Source: Planctomycetota bacterium (lineage in GTDB: Bacteria; Planctomycetota; UBA1135; GCA-002686595). From it: a stretch of 44,339 bases of DNA. Location: positions 1-44,339 of the forward strand of contig JAQXEK010000086.1 of NCBI GenBank assembly GCA_029250885.1, given 5' to 3'. The position numbers were made by a program, and so were the translations under genes. The notes below the pieces were generated by a model. The model saw only the letters and a program-made list of their open reading frames with translations, had not been told where the DNA came from and did no database searches. Shown piece after piece: positions 9,062 to 19,364 of the stretch (position 1 is the stretch's first letter; each line of letters begins with the position of its first letter).

Positions 9062-9136
9062 CGGAAGGTCTCAGGTCGAGAGTTCTGGAACAGACAGGGA
9101 ATGGATTATTGCACAAGTGCCCCGGAGCGCCATGGA

Positions 9137-10249
9137 CTAGCGAATGGGAAGATCGAGATTGCTGGCCGGTTTTTGGTTTCGCTGGGCGGCGCGTGCTTGC
9201 AGCCATCCACGCCAAGCCGAAGGATTGTGGAGCAGGGCCGAGGGGTGCAGAAGCTGGCCGTCGGCAAATACGTGTCCGGCGTCCATTGACGAGAGGACGT
9301 CCTCAAGGCCCCAGTCGGATGCGGCCATTTCGGGCATGGCAAACCAGGCTAAAACGGGCGCCACTTGGGTGAGCCGCGCCTTGGTGAGGTCGTCCAAGAT
9401 CAGGGCGACCTCGTCCAGGGCCTTGGCCCATTGCTCCGGGGGCGTACGGACGGCGCGCTCCACAAGCTGCGGCGTCGTTGGCTGATCCGTAGCCGTCAGC
9501 AGGCTAGAGACTGCGTCTGCCTCGAGCCAGCCCAGTTGCAGGTGGTTGGCCAGCAGGTAGCGGTCACAGGACGCGACCGGGGGTGCATTTACGGGGATAC
9601 GCTCGCCATCAAGCTCGAAGTAGCAGTGGTGCATCTCCAAGCTCCAAGTCTCAAGCACCGCCGCCGCTTTGCTACGTGGGACCATCAAGGGCGTAATGGG
9701 AAGCCAGTCGCCCTCGCCATCGGTGAAAGTCAGATTCGTGAGGCTCTCGACCCCAACCGAGTCTGCCTCCTGCCCGCTCTGGCCATTGGGGACAATCCAG
9801 CTGCGCTCTACCTGCAGCACGGGAGGACTGATAGAGAAGATTACGGGACCTGCTGCTAAGGAGTCCGCCCTTAGGCCAAGCATGCGTACCATCCCGCCAC
9901 CCTCGAGGGGGAGCTCGCGGATCTCGAGGGTGAGCTTGAGCTCGCGAACAAGTCGGCGGCCCGTCAGGATGCTGTCGACATTCTCAATCCAGGCCAGGGT
10001 GTCACCGCTTGCTCCGCGGGCACGCATTCGCAGCAGGAGATTACTGACGAGCTCGTCATCCCCTGAGTGAAGGGCCTCTGTGACGATCGCCATGGACTGG
10101 TCGAAGTCCTGGGACTCGGGGCCAGCTTCGGGTTCCACATCTTCGTTTCCCTTGGCTAACAAGGCGATGAGCGGATCCTCCTCGGACTCGAAGAGAGCGC
10201 AGCTGGCTCCTAGAAGAGCTAGAACGAGAAAGGACAGGAGTCGCTTCAT
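9137..10249 (-). CDS. Lipoprotein of unknown function
   Basis: I do not recognise a family. The ATG at 10249 starts a clear lipoprotein signal, MKRLLSFLVLALLGASCALF, with the lipobox ASC; the frame runs 15 codons further up but then loses the signal peptide. CCCC directly precedes this ATG. The mature part (about 350 residues) opens with an acidic linker and helices, then a beta-rich region in which arguments such as SWIVPNG and HHCYFELDGERIPV recur, and ends in helices rich in Trp. It would be anchored in the envelope. It lies between rpsA and tyrS on the same strand; a perfect 15-bp hairpin lies just before its start. Confidence 0.7.
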   Translation of the reverse strand: MKRLLSFLVLALLGASCALFESEEDPLIALLAKGNEDVEPEAGPESQDFDQSMAIVTEALHSGDDELVSNLLLRMRARGASGDTLAWIENVDSILTGRRLVRELKLTLEIRELPLEGGGMVRMLGLRADSLAAGPVIFSISPPVLQVERSWIVPNGQSGQEADSVGVESLTNLTFTDGEGDWLPITPLMVPRSKAAAVLETWSLEMHHCYFELDGERIPVNAPPVASCDRYLLANHLQLGWLEADAVSSLLTATDQPTTPQLVERAVRTPPEQWAKALDEVALILDDLTKARLTQVAPVLAWFAMPEMAASDWGLEDVLSSMDAGHVFADGQLLHPSALLHNPSAWRGWLQARAAQRNQKPASNLDLPIR

Positions 10250-10270
10250 GGGGTTCACTATAAACGCAAT

Positions 10271-10303
10271 GAGTGCCCTGTGGATACGATCCACAGGGCA
10301 CTC
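10271..10303 (-). terminator. Perfect 15-bp hairpin between rpsA and the lipoprotein gene
   Basis: GAGTGCCCTGTGGAT (10271-10285) pairs perfectly with 10289-10303 around a 3-base loop. Read on the minus strand it follows rpsA by about 34 bases and is trailed by ATTGCGTTTATAG, a weak U-rich stretch. It ends only about 20 bases before the lipoprotein ATG, so it may be a terminator of rpsA that also attenuates or insulates the next gene. Confidence 0.65.
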
Positions 10304-10336
10304 ACGGCTTAAGTTTCTTGCCTAAATCAGAGAGGG

Positions 10337-12289
<1,953 letters not shown>

Positions 12290-12398
12290 GGGAATGGAGT
12301 GGGTTATCTAAGAGACGAAATGGGAGTCCATAGAACAAGAACTCATCGCCCGACTAGCGCCAAAATTGCGCCTAACAGGCATTTGAGGACCGAGGATT

Positions 12399-13028
12399 CT
12401 AACGGCTGCCGAGCATTGCCGCTACGGCAGATTGAACCTTTTCGATCCCTTCTCTAGGATCCATCGCGGGGCCAAATTCCAATGTAATGCGATGGGGATG
12501 GGGAATCTTCTGCCCCACAGGCCAGGCTCCAAAGGAGCCGCTAATCGCCACGGGCACGACCTGGGCCTTGCCCCGGCGGGCTGCCAACAGCACTCCCCGC
12601 TGGAACTCCGCTAGGTCACCGTTTCGGCTGCGCGTGCCCTCGGGGAAGACGCAGAGACAATCCCCCGCATCTAGGTGCGCCACCATTTCCCGCATAGCGG
12701 CCACATCCGATTCGCCGCGCTTTAGCAGAACGGCCCCGGAATGATTGAGGATATGGGCCATGACTGGCCCCTGGGCCAGGGTGTCCTTGGCGACAAAGGA
12801 CACGTGCCGGGGTGCGAACGCGGTGATGATCGGTATGTCCAGCCAGGATTGGTGGTTGCTCGCCAGGACCACCGGGCCCTCCTTAGGGATATTCTCCAGA
12901 CCGATCACTTTCGTCGGGATATAGATCCGGCATGTGATCCATGACGCGATCTGGCAGAGCCGATAGGTCAGCCCCTTGCGGGTCCTCAGATTCGGTCCTA
13001 CAGGCTCCATGGTCTCAGGAATGCTCAA
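12399..13028 (-). CDS. plsC: 1-acyl-sn-glycerol-3-phosphate acyltransferase
   Basis: PlsC transfers a second acyl chain to lysophosphatidic acid at the cytoplasmic membrane to make phosphatidic acid. The two family motifs are present: NHQSWLD (H-x4-D, catalytic) and FPEGTRSRNGDL (acyl-acceptor binding). Length is about 209 residues, typical for the short form. The TTG start at 13028 overlaps the cmk stop in the sequence TTGA, pointing to translational coupling; an ATG six codons in (13010) is the alternative. The gene sits between cmk and rpsA, a conserved neighbourhood in which only the order, not the function, is shared. Confidence 0.93.
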   Translation of the reverse strand: MSIPETMEPVGPNLRTRKGLTYRLCQIASWITCRIYIPTKVIGLENIPKEGPVVLASNHQSWLDIPIITAFAPRHVSFVAKDTLAQGPVMAHILNHSGAVLLKRGESDVAAMREMVAHLDAGDCLCVFPEGTRSRNGDLAEFQRGVLLAARRGKAQVVPVAISGSFGAWPVGQKIPHPHRITLEFGPAMDPREGIEKVQSAVAAMLGSR

Positions 13029-13744
13029 ATGGCCCCGTCTCCAATGATCGTGAGCAGCTCTTCCACAACTTGGTCGATGGTCTTTCCGTCCGTGTCCACT
13101 AGGTGGGCATCGTCGGCCTTCCGGAGTGGAGAGTGCTGTCGGCCGGAGTCGTGGCGGTCTCGACGCTCGATATCTGCTTGGATATCCGCGAGCTCGTGCT
13201 CGCGGCCCTCCTCCTTTGCCCGTCGCTTCGCTCGCTCAAGGGAACTCGCGTCGAGATAAAATTTGTAGGGCGCCCCCGCAAAGACGACCGTGGTCGTATC
13301 CCTACCCTCGGCTACGAGTCCGGGCCAAGTCTCCCCAAGTTCGCGTTGGCGGGCCACGATGGCCTCTCGAACGGAGCCATGGGCAGAAACCTCCGAGACC
13401 AGCCGGGTCACGTCTTTGTCGCGAATCGCGGGCTCTAGGCAGCGCCCCCCCACCAAGATCTTGCCGTCGCTGTCAAAGTCGATGGCAAGGCCAGCGGCCA
13501 GCTGGCCCAGGGTCTCCCCATCGCTAGGCTCCACGTCGCTGCGCAAGGCCTTGAGGGTCACGGCCCGGTACATGGCGCCGGTATCCAAGAAGCGGACACC
13601 GAGCTTGGCGGCGACCCGCTTGGCAACGGTGCTCTTGCCAGCTCCGGCGGGGCCGTCAAGGGCAACTACAAGGTTGTGGGGCTCGTCACGGCGGTGCGGT
13701 ACCGCTGTGCTCTGGGAGGTCGAGTCTTGCATCGTAAGGTCCAT
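13025..13744 (-). CDS. cmk: Cytidylate kinase
   Basis: Cmk phosphorylates CMP and dCMP with ATP in the cytoplasm. The P-loop GPAGAGKST follows LVVALD, then FLDTGAMYRAVTLKAL (substrate-binding) and the NMP-binding insert, and a late EGRDTTTVVF. About 239 residues from the ATG at 13744. Other in-frame starts exist (13768 and 13732); all leave the kinase fold complete. The N-terminal 25 residues before the core are polar and probably disordered. It ends in TGA overlapping the start of plsC, which shows that UGA works as an ordinary stop in this genome. Confidence 0.95.
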   Translation of the reverse strand: MDLTMQDSTSQSTAVPHRRDEPHNLVVALDGPAGAGKSTVAKRVAAKLGVRFLDTGAMYRAVTLKALRSDVEPSDGETLGQLAAGLAIDFDSDGKILVGGRCLEPAIRDKDVTRLVSEVSAHGSVREAIVARQRELGETWPGLVAEGRDTTTVVFAGAPYKFYLDASSLERAKRRAKEEGREHELADIQADIERRDRHDSGRQHSPLRKADDAHLVDTDGKTIDQVVEELLTIIGDGAI

Positions 13745-13804
13745 GCTAGCTCGCCGAGCCCGGGCCACGGGACCAAAAAATCCAGTCTTGGGAGGCTTCG
13801 CACC

Positions 13805-14557
13805 TCATTTTGTTGGCGTCAGGCACGGCCCCCACTCGGCGCCGCCCTCGGGCCCCACGCGGAGGGCATCCTTGGGGCCCGCTCGAAAGGCATCGAGCAC
13901 ATACCACTTCTTGCCCTTGGACAGCTCGGTCTCACGAAATGTATGGGCGTGGCCGACAACGAGCCTGACGCATGACGCGGCGCTCATTAGAGTGTCCGCG
14001 AAGCCGGGATCCTGCCCCGTCTCTCCATCGGTCTTCTTGTACTGAACGCTGTGCGAGGAGTGACGCCGCAGGCGCTTGGCGAGGCCGCGCGTCACGAAGC
14101 CGGGTAGGTTGTAGACCAAGAAACGCATCGTTCTCGAGCGTAGAGCTCGGCGCAGTCTTAGGTAGGCAGTGTCCGCAATGCACAGCTCGTCCCCGTGCAA
14201 AAAGAGCCACCGCTCACCGCCGAGCATCCCCACAAATCCGTCCATTAAGATTGGGCTGCCGAGGCTGGCTTCGAGCTCCCTGCCACACAGGACATCGCGA
14301 TTTCCAGGGACGAACACGAGCCGGCCGGGGAAGGCCCGGATGGCTGCCAGGAAACGTTGGGCGCCAGGTAGCTGGGCTTGCTTAGGACCAAGCCAGTATT
14401 CGAACAGGTCACCTAAGATGACCAGGACGGGGGCGTCCGCCAAGTGATCGAGCAGCTCCTCGAAGAGCTGGCCATGGACGGGCAGCTCACCGTCGAGGTG
14501 CAGGTCTGCGATGACCACGCTACCCGGAGGTAACTCTACCACCGGGAGGTTCGGCAT
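13805..14557 (-). CDS. lpxH: UDP-2,3-diacylglucosamine diphosphatase (LpxH-type metallophosphoesterase)
   Basis: LpxH cleaves UDP-2,3-diacylglucosamine to lipid X on the way to lipid A, at the inner face of the membrane. The metal ligands appear in family order: ADLHLDG, GDLFEYWLG, GNRD, HGDE and GHAH (usually GHTH). Length is about 250 residues. The Arg-rich helical insert (LRRALRSRTMRFLVYNL) matches the LpxH lid. A GTG at 14587 would add ten residues; I prefer the ATG at 14557. It follows the sigma-54 activator closely but shares no obvious pathway with it. Together with gmhB it suggests an LPS-bearing outer membrane. Confidence 0.88.
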   Translation of the reverse strand: MPNLPVVELPPGSVVIADLHLDGELPVHGQLFEELLDHLADAPVLVILGDLFEYWLGPKQAQLPGAQRFLAAIRAFPGRLVFVPGNRDVLCGRELEASLGSPILMDGFVGMLGGERWLFLHGDELCIADTAYLRLRRALRSRTMRFLVYNLPGFVTRGLAKRLRRHSSHSVQYKKTDGETGQDPGFADTLMSAASCVRLVVGHAHTFRETELSKGKKWYVLDAFRAGPKDALRVGPEGGAEWGPCLTPTK

Positions 14558-14593
14558 GATCGCGGCTAGGGAATGGGCAAACGTCACAGGAAG

Positions 14594-16009
14594 CTAGCCT
14601 TCGTCCTCGCTAGTGATACCGTGCTCACGGAGTTTCTCCCACAGGACCTTGCGAGAGATGCCAAGCAGCTCGGCGGTCTGGGTGCGGTGCCCTCCCGTGG
14701 ACTCCAGTGCGCGTTCAAGGTGCAGGGCCTCGGCAGCCTTGATCACCTCGCGTAAAGGCCGCACCTCATCCGAGGGCTCCGTCGCGCCTCGCCATCGGGA
14801 GTCAAGGGGCAGTAGGTGCTCACGCTTGAGCTCCTTTGCCTTGCCCGCCAGGGCAATTGCGCGCTGCACGGCGTTCTCGAGCTCGCGTACATTGCCGGGC
14901 CAGGGGTACTTCTCCAGGGCCGCCTGGGTCGCCTCGGAGAAGGTGTACTCGCGATCGCCGCCATGCTTCTCAACGAGGTGCCGCGCCAAGAGAGAGACGT
15001 CCCCACCGCGGTCCCGCAGGGGCGGCAGGTCCACGGGCACAACGTGGATGCGATAAAAGAGGTCTTCGCGGAACTTGCCGTCGCGAACGAGCTGGCGCAG
15101 TGGTGCTTTGGTTGCTGCGATGACGCGAATGTCGATGTCAACAGTCGTCTCGCCTCCAAGGCGCTCGAAATTGCGCTCCTGTAGAACCCGCAGTAGCTTG
15201 ACCTGCACGGGCATGGGCATGTCGTCGATGTCGTCGAGGAATAGCGTTCCGCCGCTGGCCAGCTCGAAGCGACCTCGCTTCTCCTTATGGGCGTCGGTGA
15301 AGGCTCCCCTCTCGTGGCCGAACAGCTCAGCCTCTAGGAGGCTCTCGGGCAGGGCCGCACAAGAGATTGCGATGAACGGGCCTTGGGACCTGGCGCTGGC
15401 CTCGTGCAAGGCTAATGCGACCCGCTCTTTTCCCGTTCCGCTCTCGCCTTCGATGAGGATCGTTGCATCGGTGACGGCGACGGTGCGGATGCGGTCGAAG
15501 ACGGTGGTCATGGCCGTGGATGCGCCGACCATAGAGCCACAGGAGGTTTGGACCCGGAGCTGTTCGCGCAGGGACTTGTTCTCGGCCTCGAGGGCGCGCA
15601 CTCTGGAGCTGCCGCGCACCATCTGGACAACGGAATCGTTGCTAAAAGGCTTCTGGATGTAGTTGATGGCCCCGAGGCGCATGGCTTCGACGGCATTGTC
15701 AACCGTCGCGAAGCCCGTGATGACGATCACGGGGCGCAGCTTGTCACTCTCGACCGATGCGCGCAGGATCTCCATGCCACCCGCGCCGGGCATGCGGATA
15801 TCGGTCAGGACGACATCGGGATCTTGGTCCCGTAGGATAGCCAGGGCGGAGTCCGTGTCGACTGCCTTGAGCACCTGGAAGCCAGCTTCTTCCAAGCTGT
15901 CCCCAAGAGTCTCGGCGATCAGCGGCTCGTCTTCTGCAAGCAGGACCTTGAGCCCCTTGGGTGCGAGCTGGGTTCCCTTGGAGTCGGGGGGTGAAGCTGG
16001 AGAGGTCAT
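14594..16009 (-). CDS. NtrC-family sigma-54 response regulator
   Basis: Three domains in order: a receiver with acidic pocket and phospho-acceptor Asp70 (VVLTDIRMPG) and Lys120; an AAA+ sigma-54 interaction domain with Walker A GESGTGKE (188-195) and Walker B GTLFLDDID; and a Fis-type helix-turn-helix at the C-terminus (TAELLGISRKVLWEKL). The loop that contacts sigma-54 reads GAFTDA (235-240) where most activators have GAFTGA. The ATG at 16009 begins a short disordered leader before the receiver; longer in-frame starts would overlap the next gene upstream. No histidine kinase lies nearby, so the phospho-donor is elsewhere. rpoN itself is 1 kb away on the other strand. Confidence 0.93.
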   Translation of the reverse strand: MTSPASPPDSKGTQLAPKGLKVLLAEDEPLIAETLGDSLEEAGFQVLKAVDTDSALAILRDQDPDVVLTDIRMPGAGGMEILRASVESDKLRPVIVITGFATVDNAVEAMRLGAINYIQKPFSNDSVVQMVRGSSRVRALEAENKSLREQLRVQTSCGSMVGASTAMTTVFDRIRTVAVTDATILIEGESGTGKERVALALHEASARSQGPFIAISCAALPESLLEAELFGHERGAFTDAHKEKRGRFELASGGTLFLDDIDDMPMPVQVKLLRVLQERNFERLGGETTVDIDIRVIAATKAPLRQLVRDGKFREDLFYRIHVVPVDLPPLRDRGGDVSLLARHLVEKHGGDREYTFSEATQAALEKYPWPGNVRELENAVQRAIALAGKAKELKREHLLPLDSRWRGATEPSDEVRPLREVIKAAEALHLERALESTGGHRTQTAELLGISRKVLWEKLREHGITSEDEG

Positions 16010-16016
16010 GCTGGAG

Positions 16017-16517
16017 TCACTGGGGCGAGCTTTTCTGGGACACGTGGGCGCCGGGCTCGGCAGTCTGCAGGGCCGCTTCGGCCCCATCAAGTAGGGCGTC
16101 AAAGAACATAGGGGCGCCGTCTTGAAAGTGGCTACTACCCGAGGTCAATGACAGCCCGCCGGCCGGTGCGCCCTCGGGCAGTTCGATCGTGGAGAGCATG
16201 ACCCTAAGCCTGTCCACAAGTGCACCGGTTCCCTCGAAGCCGGTGTGGGGCAAGATGGCTAGAAACTTGTCATCCATCATGCGCCCTAGGTAGTCGCAGG
16301 AGCGCGTCTCAATCTGTAGGTGCTTGACAAAGTCGGCACAGAGATCCTCCTTCGGATCGAAGCCAAATTGATCCCGGAATGCGCCGATGCCGGAGATCTC
16401 CAGCAACAGGCAGGTGAGCTCGTACTTGTAGCGCTTGGCCCGGCTGAACTCGGTCTTCATTAGGTGCCGAATCTGCGTTTGGGAGTAGAGTCCATCGAAG
16501 TTTTCTTGAGTCGTCAT
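16017..16517 (-). CDS. Degenerate GGDEF-domain protein
   Basis: At 166 residues this is one GGDEF-like domain. Its start (LYSQTQIRHLMKTEFSRAKRYKYELTCLLLEI) and the helix-strand pattern match the fold, but the signature is DYLGRMMDDKFLAIL: the GGDEF of active enzymes has become MDDKF at residues 81-85. It is therefore unlikely to make cyclic di-GMP and may be a protein-binding or nucleotide-sensing remnant. It directly precedes the sigma-54 activator, with 7 bases between, so the two are likely co-translated and it may feed a signal to the regulator. There is no membrane segment. Confidence 0.75.
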   Translation of the reverse strand: MTTQENFDGLYSQTQIRHLMKTEFSRAKRYKYELTCLLLEISGIGAFRDQFGFDPKEDLCADFVKHLQIETRSCDYLGRMMDDKFLAILPHTGFEGTGALVDRLRVMLSTIELPEGAPAGGLSLTSGSSHFQDGAPMFFDALLDGAEAALQTAEPGAHVSQKSSPQ

Positions 16518-16535
16518 GGCTTGGGTTCCAGGTGT

Positions 16536-17006
16536 CTAGTCGCCAATGGCGGGAAAGAAGTCAATGATCGCCTGGAAGAAGGGGTCAAACTCGACGCCCT
16601 TCATAGCGGCGACGAGCAGGAAGAGAAAGGTCAAGATACAGAAGATGCCTACCACGATGAACTGCATGATCAAGGCAGCCGCGCCACTCTTGGCGGCCCC
16701 GCGAACCTTGCGGCTCTTGCCGGAGACCCCCTTGAGCAGGGGGGTCATGAGTAGGTCGCGCTCAAGACGAGTCGTTCGGGTAAGGACGGCCTCCTCTTCT
16801 CGCGCGGGCTTTAGGGGACCGGTCGCTAAGATTTGATCGGTGCATAGGTCCGCGTCGAAATCGCCCGACTTGACTCGTGCTTGCCAAGTCTTTGCGAGCT
16901 TCTTGTCTGCGTTTCCAAGCTCCACGAGCATGCCAGCTCGAAGGCGGCGCCAAGCTATGAGCTCCCACTCTTCTAGCTCGGTCGACGGGTCATTTTCATT
17001 TGTCAT
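16536..17006 (-). CDS. Small protein with C-terminal membrane segment, unknown function
   Basis: I do not recognise this 156-residue protein. The first 110 residues are soluble and charged. They are followed by a basic stretch (GVSGKSRKVRGAAKSG) and one or two hydrophobic helices (AALIMQFIVVGIFCILTFLFLLVAAMKG region), so it is probably tail-anchored with the body in the cytoplasm. The ATG at 17006 starts MTNENDPSTELEEW; twelve more codons are open upstream but reach into the rpoN promoter region. It leads the operon with the degenerate GGDEF protein and the NtrC-type regulator and could be their membrane-facing partner. That role is inference from position only. Confidence 0.6.
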   Translation of the reverse strand: MTNENDPSTELEEWELIAWRRLRAGMLVELGNADKKLAKTWQARVKSGDFDADLCTDQILATGPLKPAREEEAVLTRTTRLERDLLMTPLLKGVSGKSRKVRGAAKSGAAALIMQFIVVGIFCILTFLFLLVAAMKGVEFDPFFQAIIDFFPAIGD

Positions 17007-17184
17007 AGCAGCATTATGGCGCGAGAGCCGGCCCACAACCACCTTTGGGGTGGCAAGTTGGGTTGCTTCTCGAACTCAATGGACTAGAAAGATCGTGCCT
17101 TGAGTGTCTGCACACCCTCTAAGGACCGCTGCTCGCAAGGCAAGTCTGCCCAAAGGCGCTCCGCCCCTCTATACTCACCACCCT

Positions 17185-18627
17185 ATGAAACTCGGTCTCA
17201 ATCAAAATGCACGCATGGAGCAGCGACTCGTCCAGTCGCCGCAAATGATCCAGGCTATGCAGATCCTGCAGCTCTCGACACTCGACCTAGAGGGGCGCGT
17301 CGAGCAGGAACTCATGGAGAATCCCTTCCTTGAGGTAGCCGAGGGCGCCACGGAGGGCCAATCCGATGACTCCTCCGCGCCAAATCCAGACGAGAACCCG
17401 GAGAATCCCGGGGTCGAGGGCATGCTGGAGGTGCTGGAGAACTACGAGCGCGAGCTCGGCGACGGAAGGCGCATCGCCAGTTCGGACCCCGAGGCCGGGG
17501 ATCGCAAGCTTGAGGCCATGAACAATACACCGGCTCGCACCCTGAGCCTGGGTGAGACGCTGCACGAGCACCTCACGTTCCTCAACTTCAGCGAGACCGA
17601 TCGCCAGATCGCGGAGTATTTGATCTACTCCCTAGACGACCGCGGCTATCTGACGGAGACCCTCGACGTGCTGGCCAACGGCTATTACAAGTCGACGGTA
17701 AAGTCCGCAGACCTGCTGGATGTATTGGGTGTCTTGCGCTCCGCGGCCCACCCAGCGCTCGGTGCTATGGACCTGCGCGAGTGCCTCTTGCTTCAACTCG
17801 AGGAGCATCCCTTTTGGGATCCACTTGTCCACGAGCTGGTCGAGAATCACCTTGAGGACATTACGACTAATCGGTTGCCCGCCATCACCCGAGCCACGGG
17901 TGCGAGCATCGAGGAGATCAAGGATGCGCTGGAGATGATCCGTGGTCTCGACCCCTATCCGTGTCACGGACAGACCGAGACAACCGCCGCCGTCATCCAC
18001 CCCGACATCGTCGTAGAAGAGATCGACGGCGCCTTCGAAGTGCGCCTCCCTAAACAGCGCCTTCCAGATCTGGTGGTAAGTCCGAACTACAAGTCTCTTC
18101 TGCGCCAAGCCCGCGAGGCAAAGGATAATCAAGCGGTTCAGGAGTGGGTAAAGAAGCGCTTGGAGTCAGCGCGTTGGTTTATCAACGCCCTAAACCAGCG
18201 CAAGTCCACCATGGAGCGAATCGCGGATGCGATCTTTCGACGCCAGACTGGCTTCCTCAAGGAAGGCGTCAGCCACCTGGTTCCGATGCGGATGCAAGAG
18301 ATCGCAGACGAGGCCCATGTTCACATATCCACCGTCTCCCGAGCAGCATCGGGCAAGTACGCTCAGACACCCCGGGGCATCTTCCCCCTGAAGTTCTTCT
18401 TCACCTCAGGCACCGTCAATGAGGATGGTGAGGCCGAGAGCCAGATGAGCATTAAGGACAAGCTCAAGCGCATTGTCGACTCCGAGGACAAGAAGAAGCC
18501 CCTCTCGGATGAAGCGCTTGCGGGCTTGCTTGCCGCCGAACAGGGCGTCAAGATTGCCCGCCGTACTGTGACCAAATACCGCCGTGCCCTCGACATCCCC
18601 TCGTCGAGTCGCCGACGAGAATACTAA
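17185..18627 (+). CDS. rpoN: RNA polymerase sigma-54 factor
   Basis: Sigma-54 directs RNA polymerase to -24/-12 promoters and needs AAA+ activators. The N-terminal activator-contact region is clear (MKLGLNQNARMEQRLVQSPQ, then QAMQILQLS), an acidic linker follows, then the core-binding domain, the helix-turn-helix (HVHISTVSRAASGKYAQTP) and the RpoN box ARRTVTKYRRAL (458-469). Length is 480 residues from the ATG at 17185; longer frames upstream are not conserved in pattern. CTCCGCCCCTCT (17159-17170) precedes the start. efp follows after 35 bases. The divergent NtrC-family activator operon makes this a local sigma-54 module. Confidence 0.97.
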   Translation: MKLGLNQNARMEQRLVQSPQMIQAMQILQLSTLDLEGRVEQELMENPFLEVAEGATEGQSDDSSAPNPDENPENPGVEGMLEVLENYERELGDGRRIASSDPEAGDRKLEAMNNTPARTLSLGETLHEHLTFLNFSETDRQIAEYLIYSLDDRGYLTETLDVLANGYYKSTVKSADLLDVLGVLRSAAHPALGAMDLRECLLLQLEEHPFWDPLVHELVENHLEDITTNRLPAITRATGASIEEIKDALEMIRGLDPYPCHGQTETTAAVIHPDIVVEEIDGAFEVRLPKQRLPDLVVSPNYKSLLRQAREAKDNQAVQEWVKKRLESARWFINALNQRKSTMERIADAIFRRQTGFLKEGVSHLVPMRMQEIADEAHVHISTVSRAASGKYAQTPRGIFPLKFFFTSGTVNEDGEAESQMSIKDKLKRIVDSEDKKKPLSDEALAGLLAAEQGVKIARRTVTKYRRALDIPSSSRRREY

Positions 18628-18662
18628 TACCCTCCTAAACTCCCCCACTTCAACACTAAGTT

Positions 18663-19232
18663 ATGGCCAGCCGCGCTACCGAAATCCGCAAGGGACAAGT
18701 CCTCGAGAAGGACGGCGACCTCTTCCTCATTACCGAATACGAGCACCGCACCCCGGGCAACCTACGCTCGATCATTCAGATCAAGATCAAGAGCCTCTCC
18801 ACAGGCGGTGTTCAGTCCATGCGGCTCTCATCTGCTGATTCCGTAGACGTGGCCTTCCTGGATAAGAAGGCCGCTGAGTACCTGTACCAGGAGTCCAATG
18901 GGGACTACATCTTCATGGACTCTGAGAACTACGAGCAGTTTCCCCTGGGCAAGGATGTGGTCGGCGACAAGATGGGTTTTGTTAAGCCCAACGAGCAGGT
19001 CGAAGTGACGTGGCACAACGAACTGGCCATCGGCTTGGCTCTGCCAACTTCGGTCGTGTTGGAGGTCATCGAAGCAGAGATGGCTGTGAAGGGAAACACT
19101 GCCACGAATGTGAAGAAGAATGCGGTGCTAGAAACCGGGCAGCCCATTAAGGTCCCGTTTCACATCAAAGTTGGCGAGCAGGTCAAGGTGAGCACCGACA
19201 CCGGTGATTTCATGGGCCGAGCCCAGGAGTAG
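18663..19232 (+). CDS. efp: Elongation factor P, lysine-less tip
   Basis: EF-P enters stalled ribosomes at polyproline stretches. All three beta-barrel domains are present in 189 residues, ending in VKVSTDTGDFMGRA. In E. coli the tip reads KPGKG with the beta-lysylated Lys34. Here the same place reads RTPGNLRS, with Asn33 at the modified position and Arg35 two residues on, so the usual lysine modification is impossible. Some phyla use arginine or other residues; which applies here cannot be told from this window. The ATG at 18663 is preceded by CCCTCC and CTCCCCC tracts. It probably shares a transcript with rpoN. Confidence 0.93.
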   Translation: MASRATEIRKGQVLEKDGDLFLITEYEHRTPGNLRSIIQIKIKSLSTGGVQSMRLSSADSVDVAFLDKKAAEYLYQESNGDYIFMDSENYEQFPLGKDVVGDKMGFVKPNEQVEVTWHNELAIGLALPTSVVLEVIEAEMAVKGNTATNVKKNAVLETGQPIKVPFHIKVGEQVKVSTDTGDFMGRAQE

Positions 19233-19285
19233 GCTGGACTTGCTCTAGGGACAGGCCGTAGGCCCAACCGGGAATCGCGTTGGTG

Positions 19286-19309
19286 GATTTCTGGGCTTCG
19301 CCCGAAATC
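19286..19309. terminator. Hairpin between convergent efp and glycosyltransferase genes
   Basis: GATTTCTGGGC (19286-19296) pairs with GCCCGAAATC (19300-19309) with one G-U pair around a TTC loop. It lies between two convergent genes. No U-run follows on either strand, so the intrinsic terminator assignment is tentative. Confidence 0.5.
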
Positions 19310-19364
19310 ACGAAATCGACGCTCTTCGTAGCTTCATCGAAAAGCTGGCGAGCCCGGCCTAACC

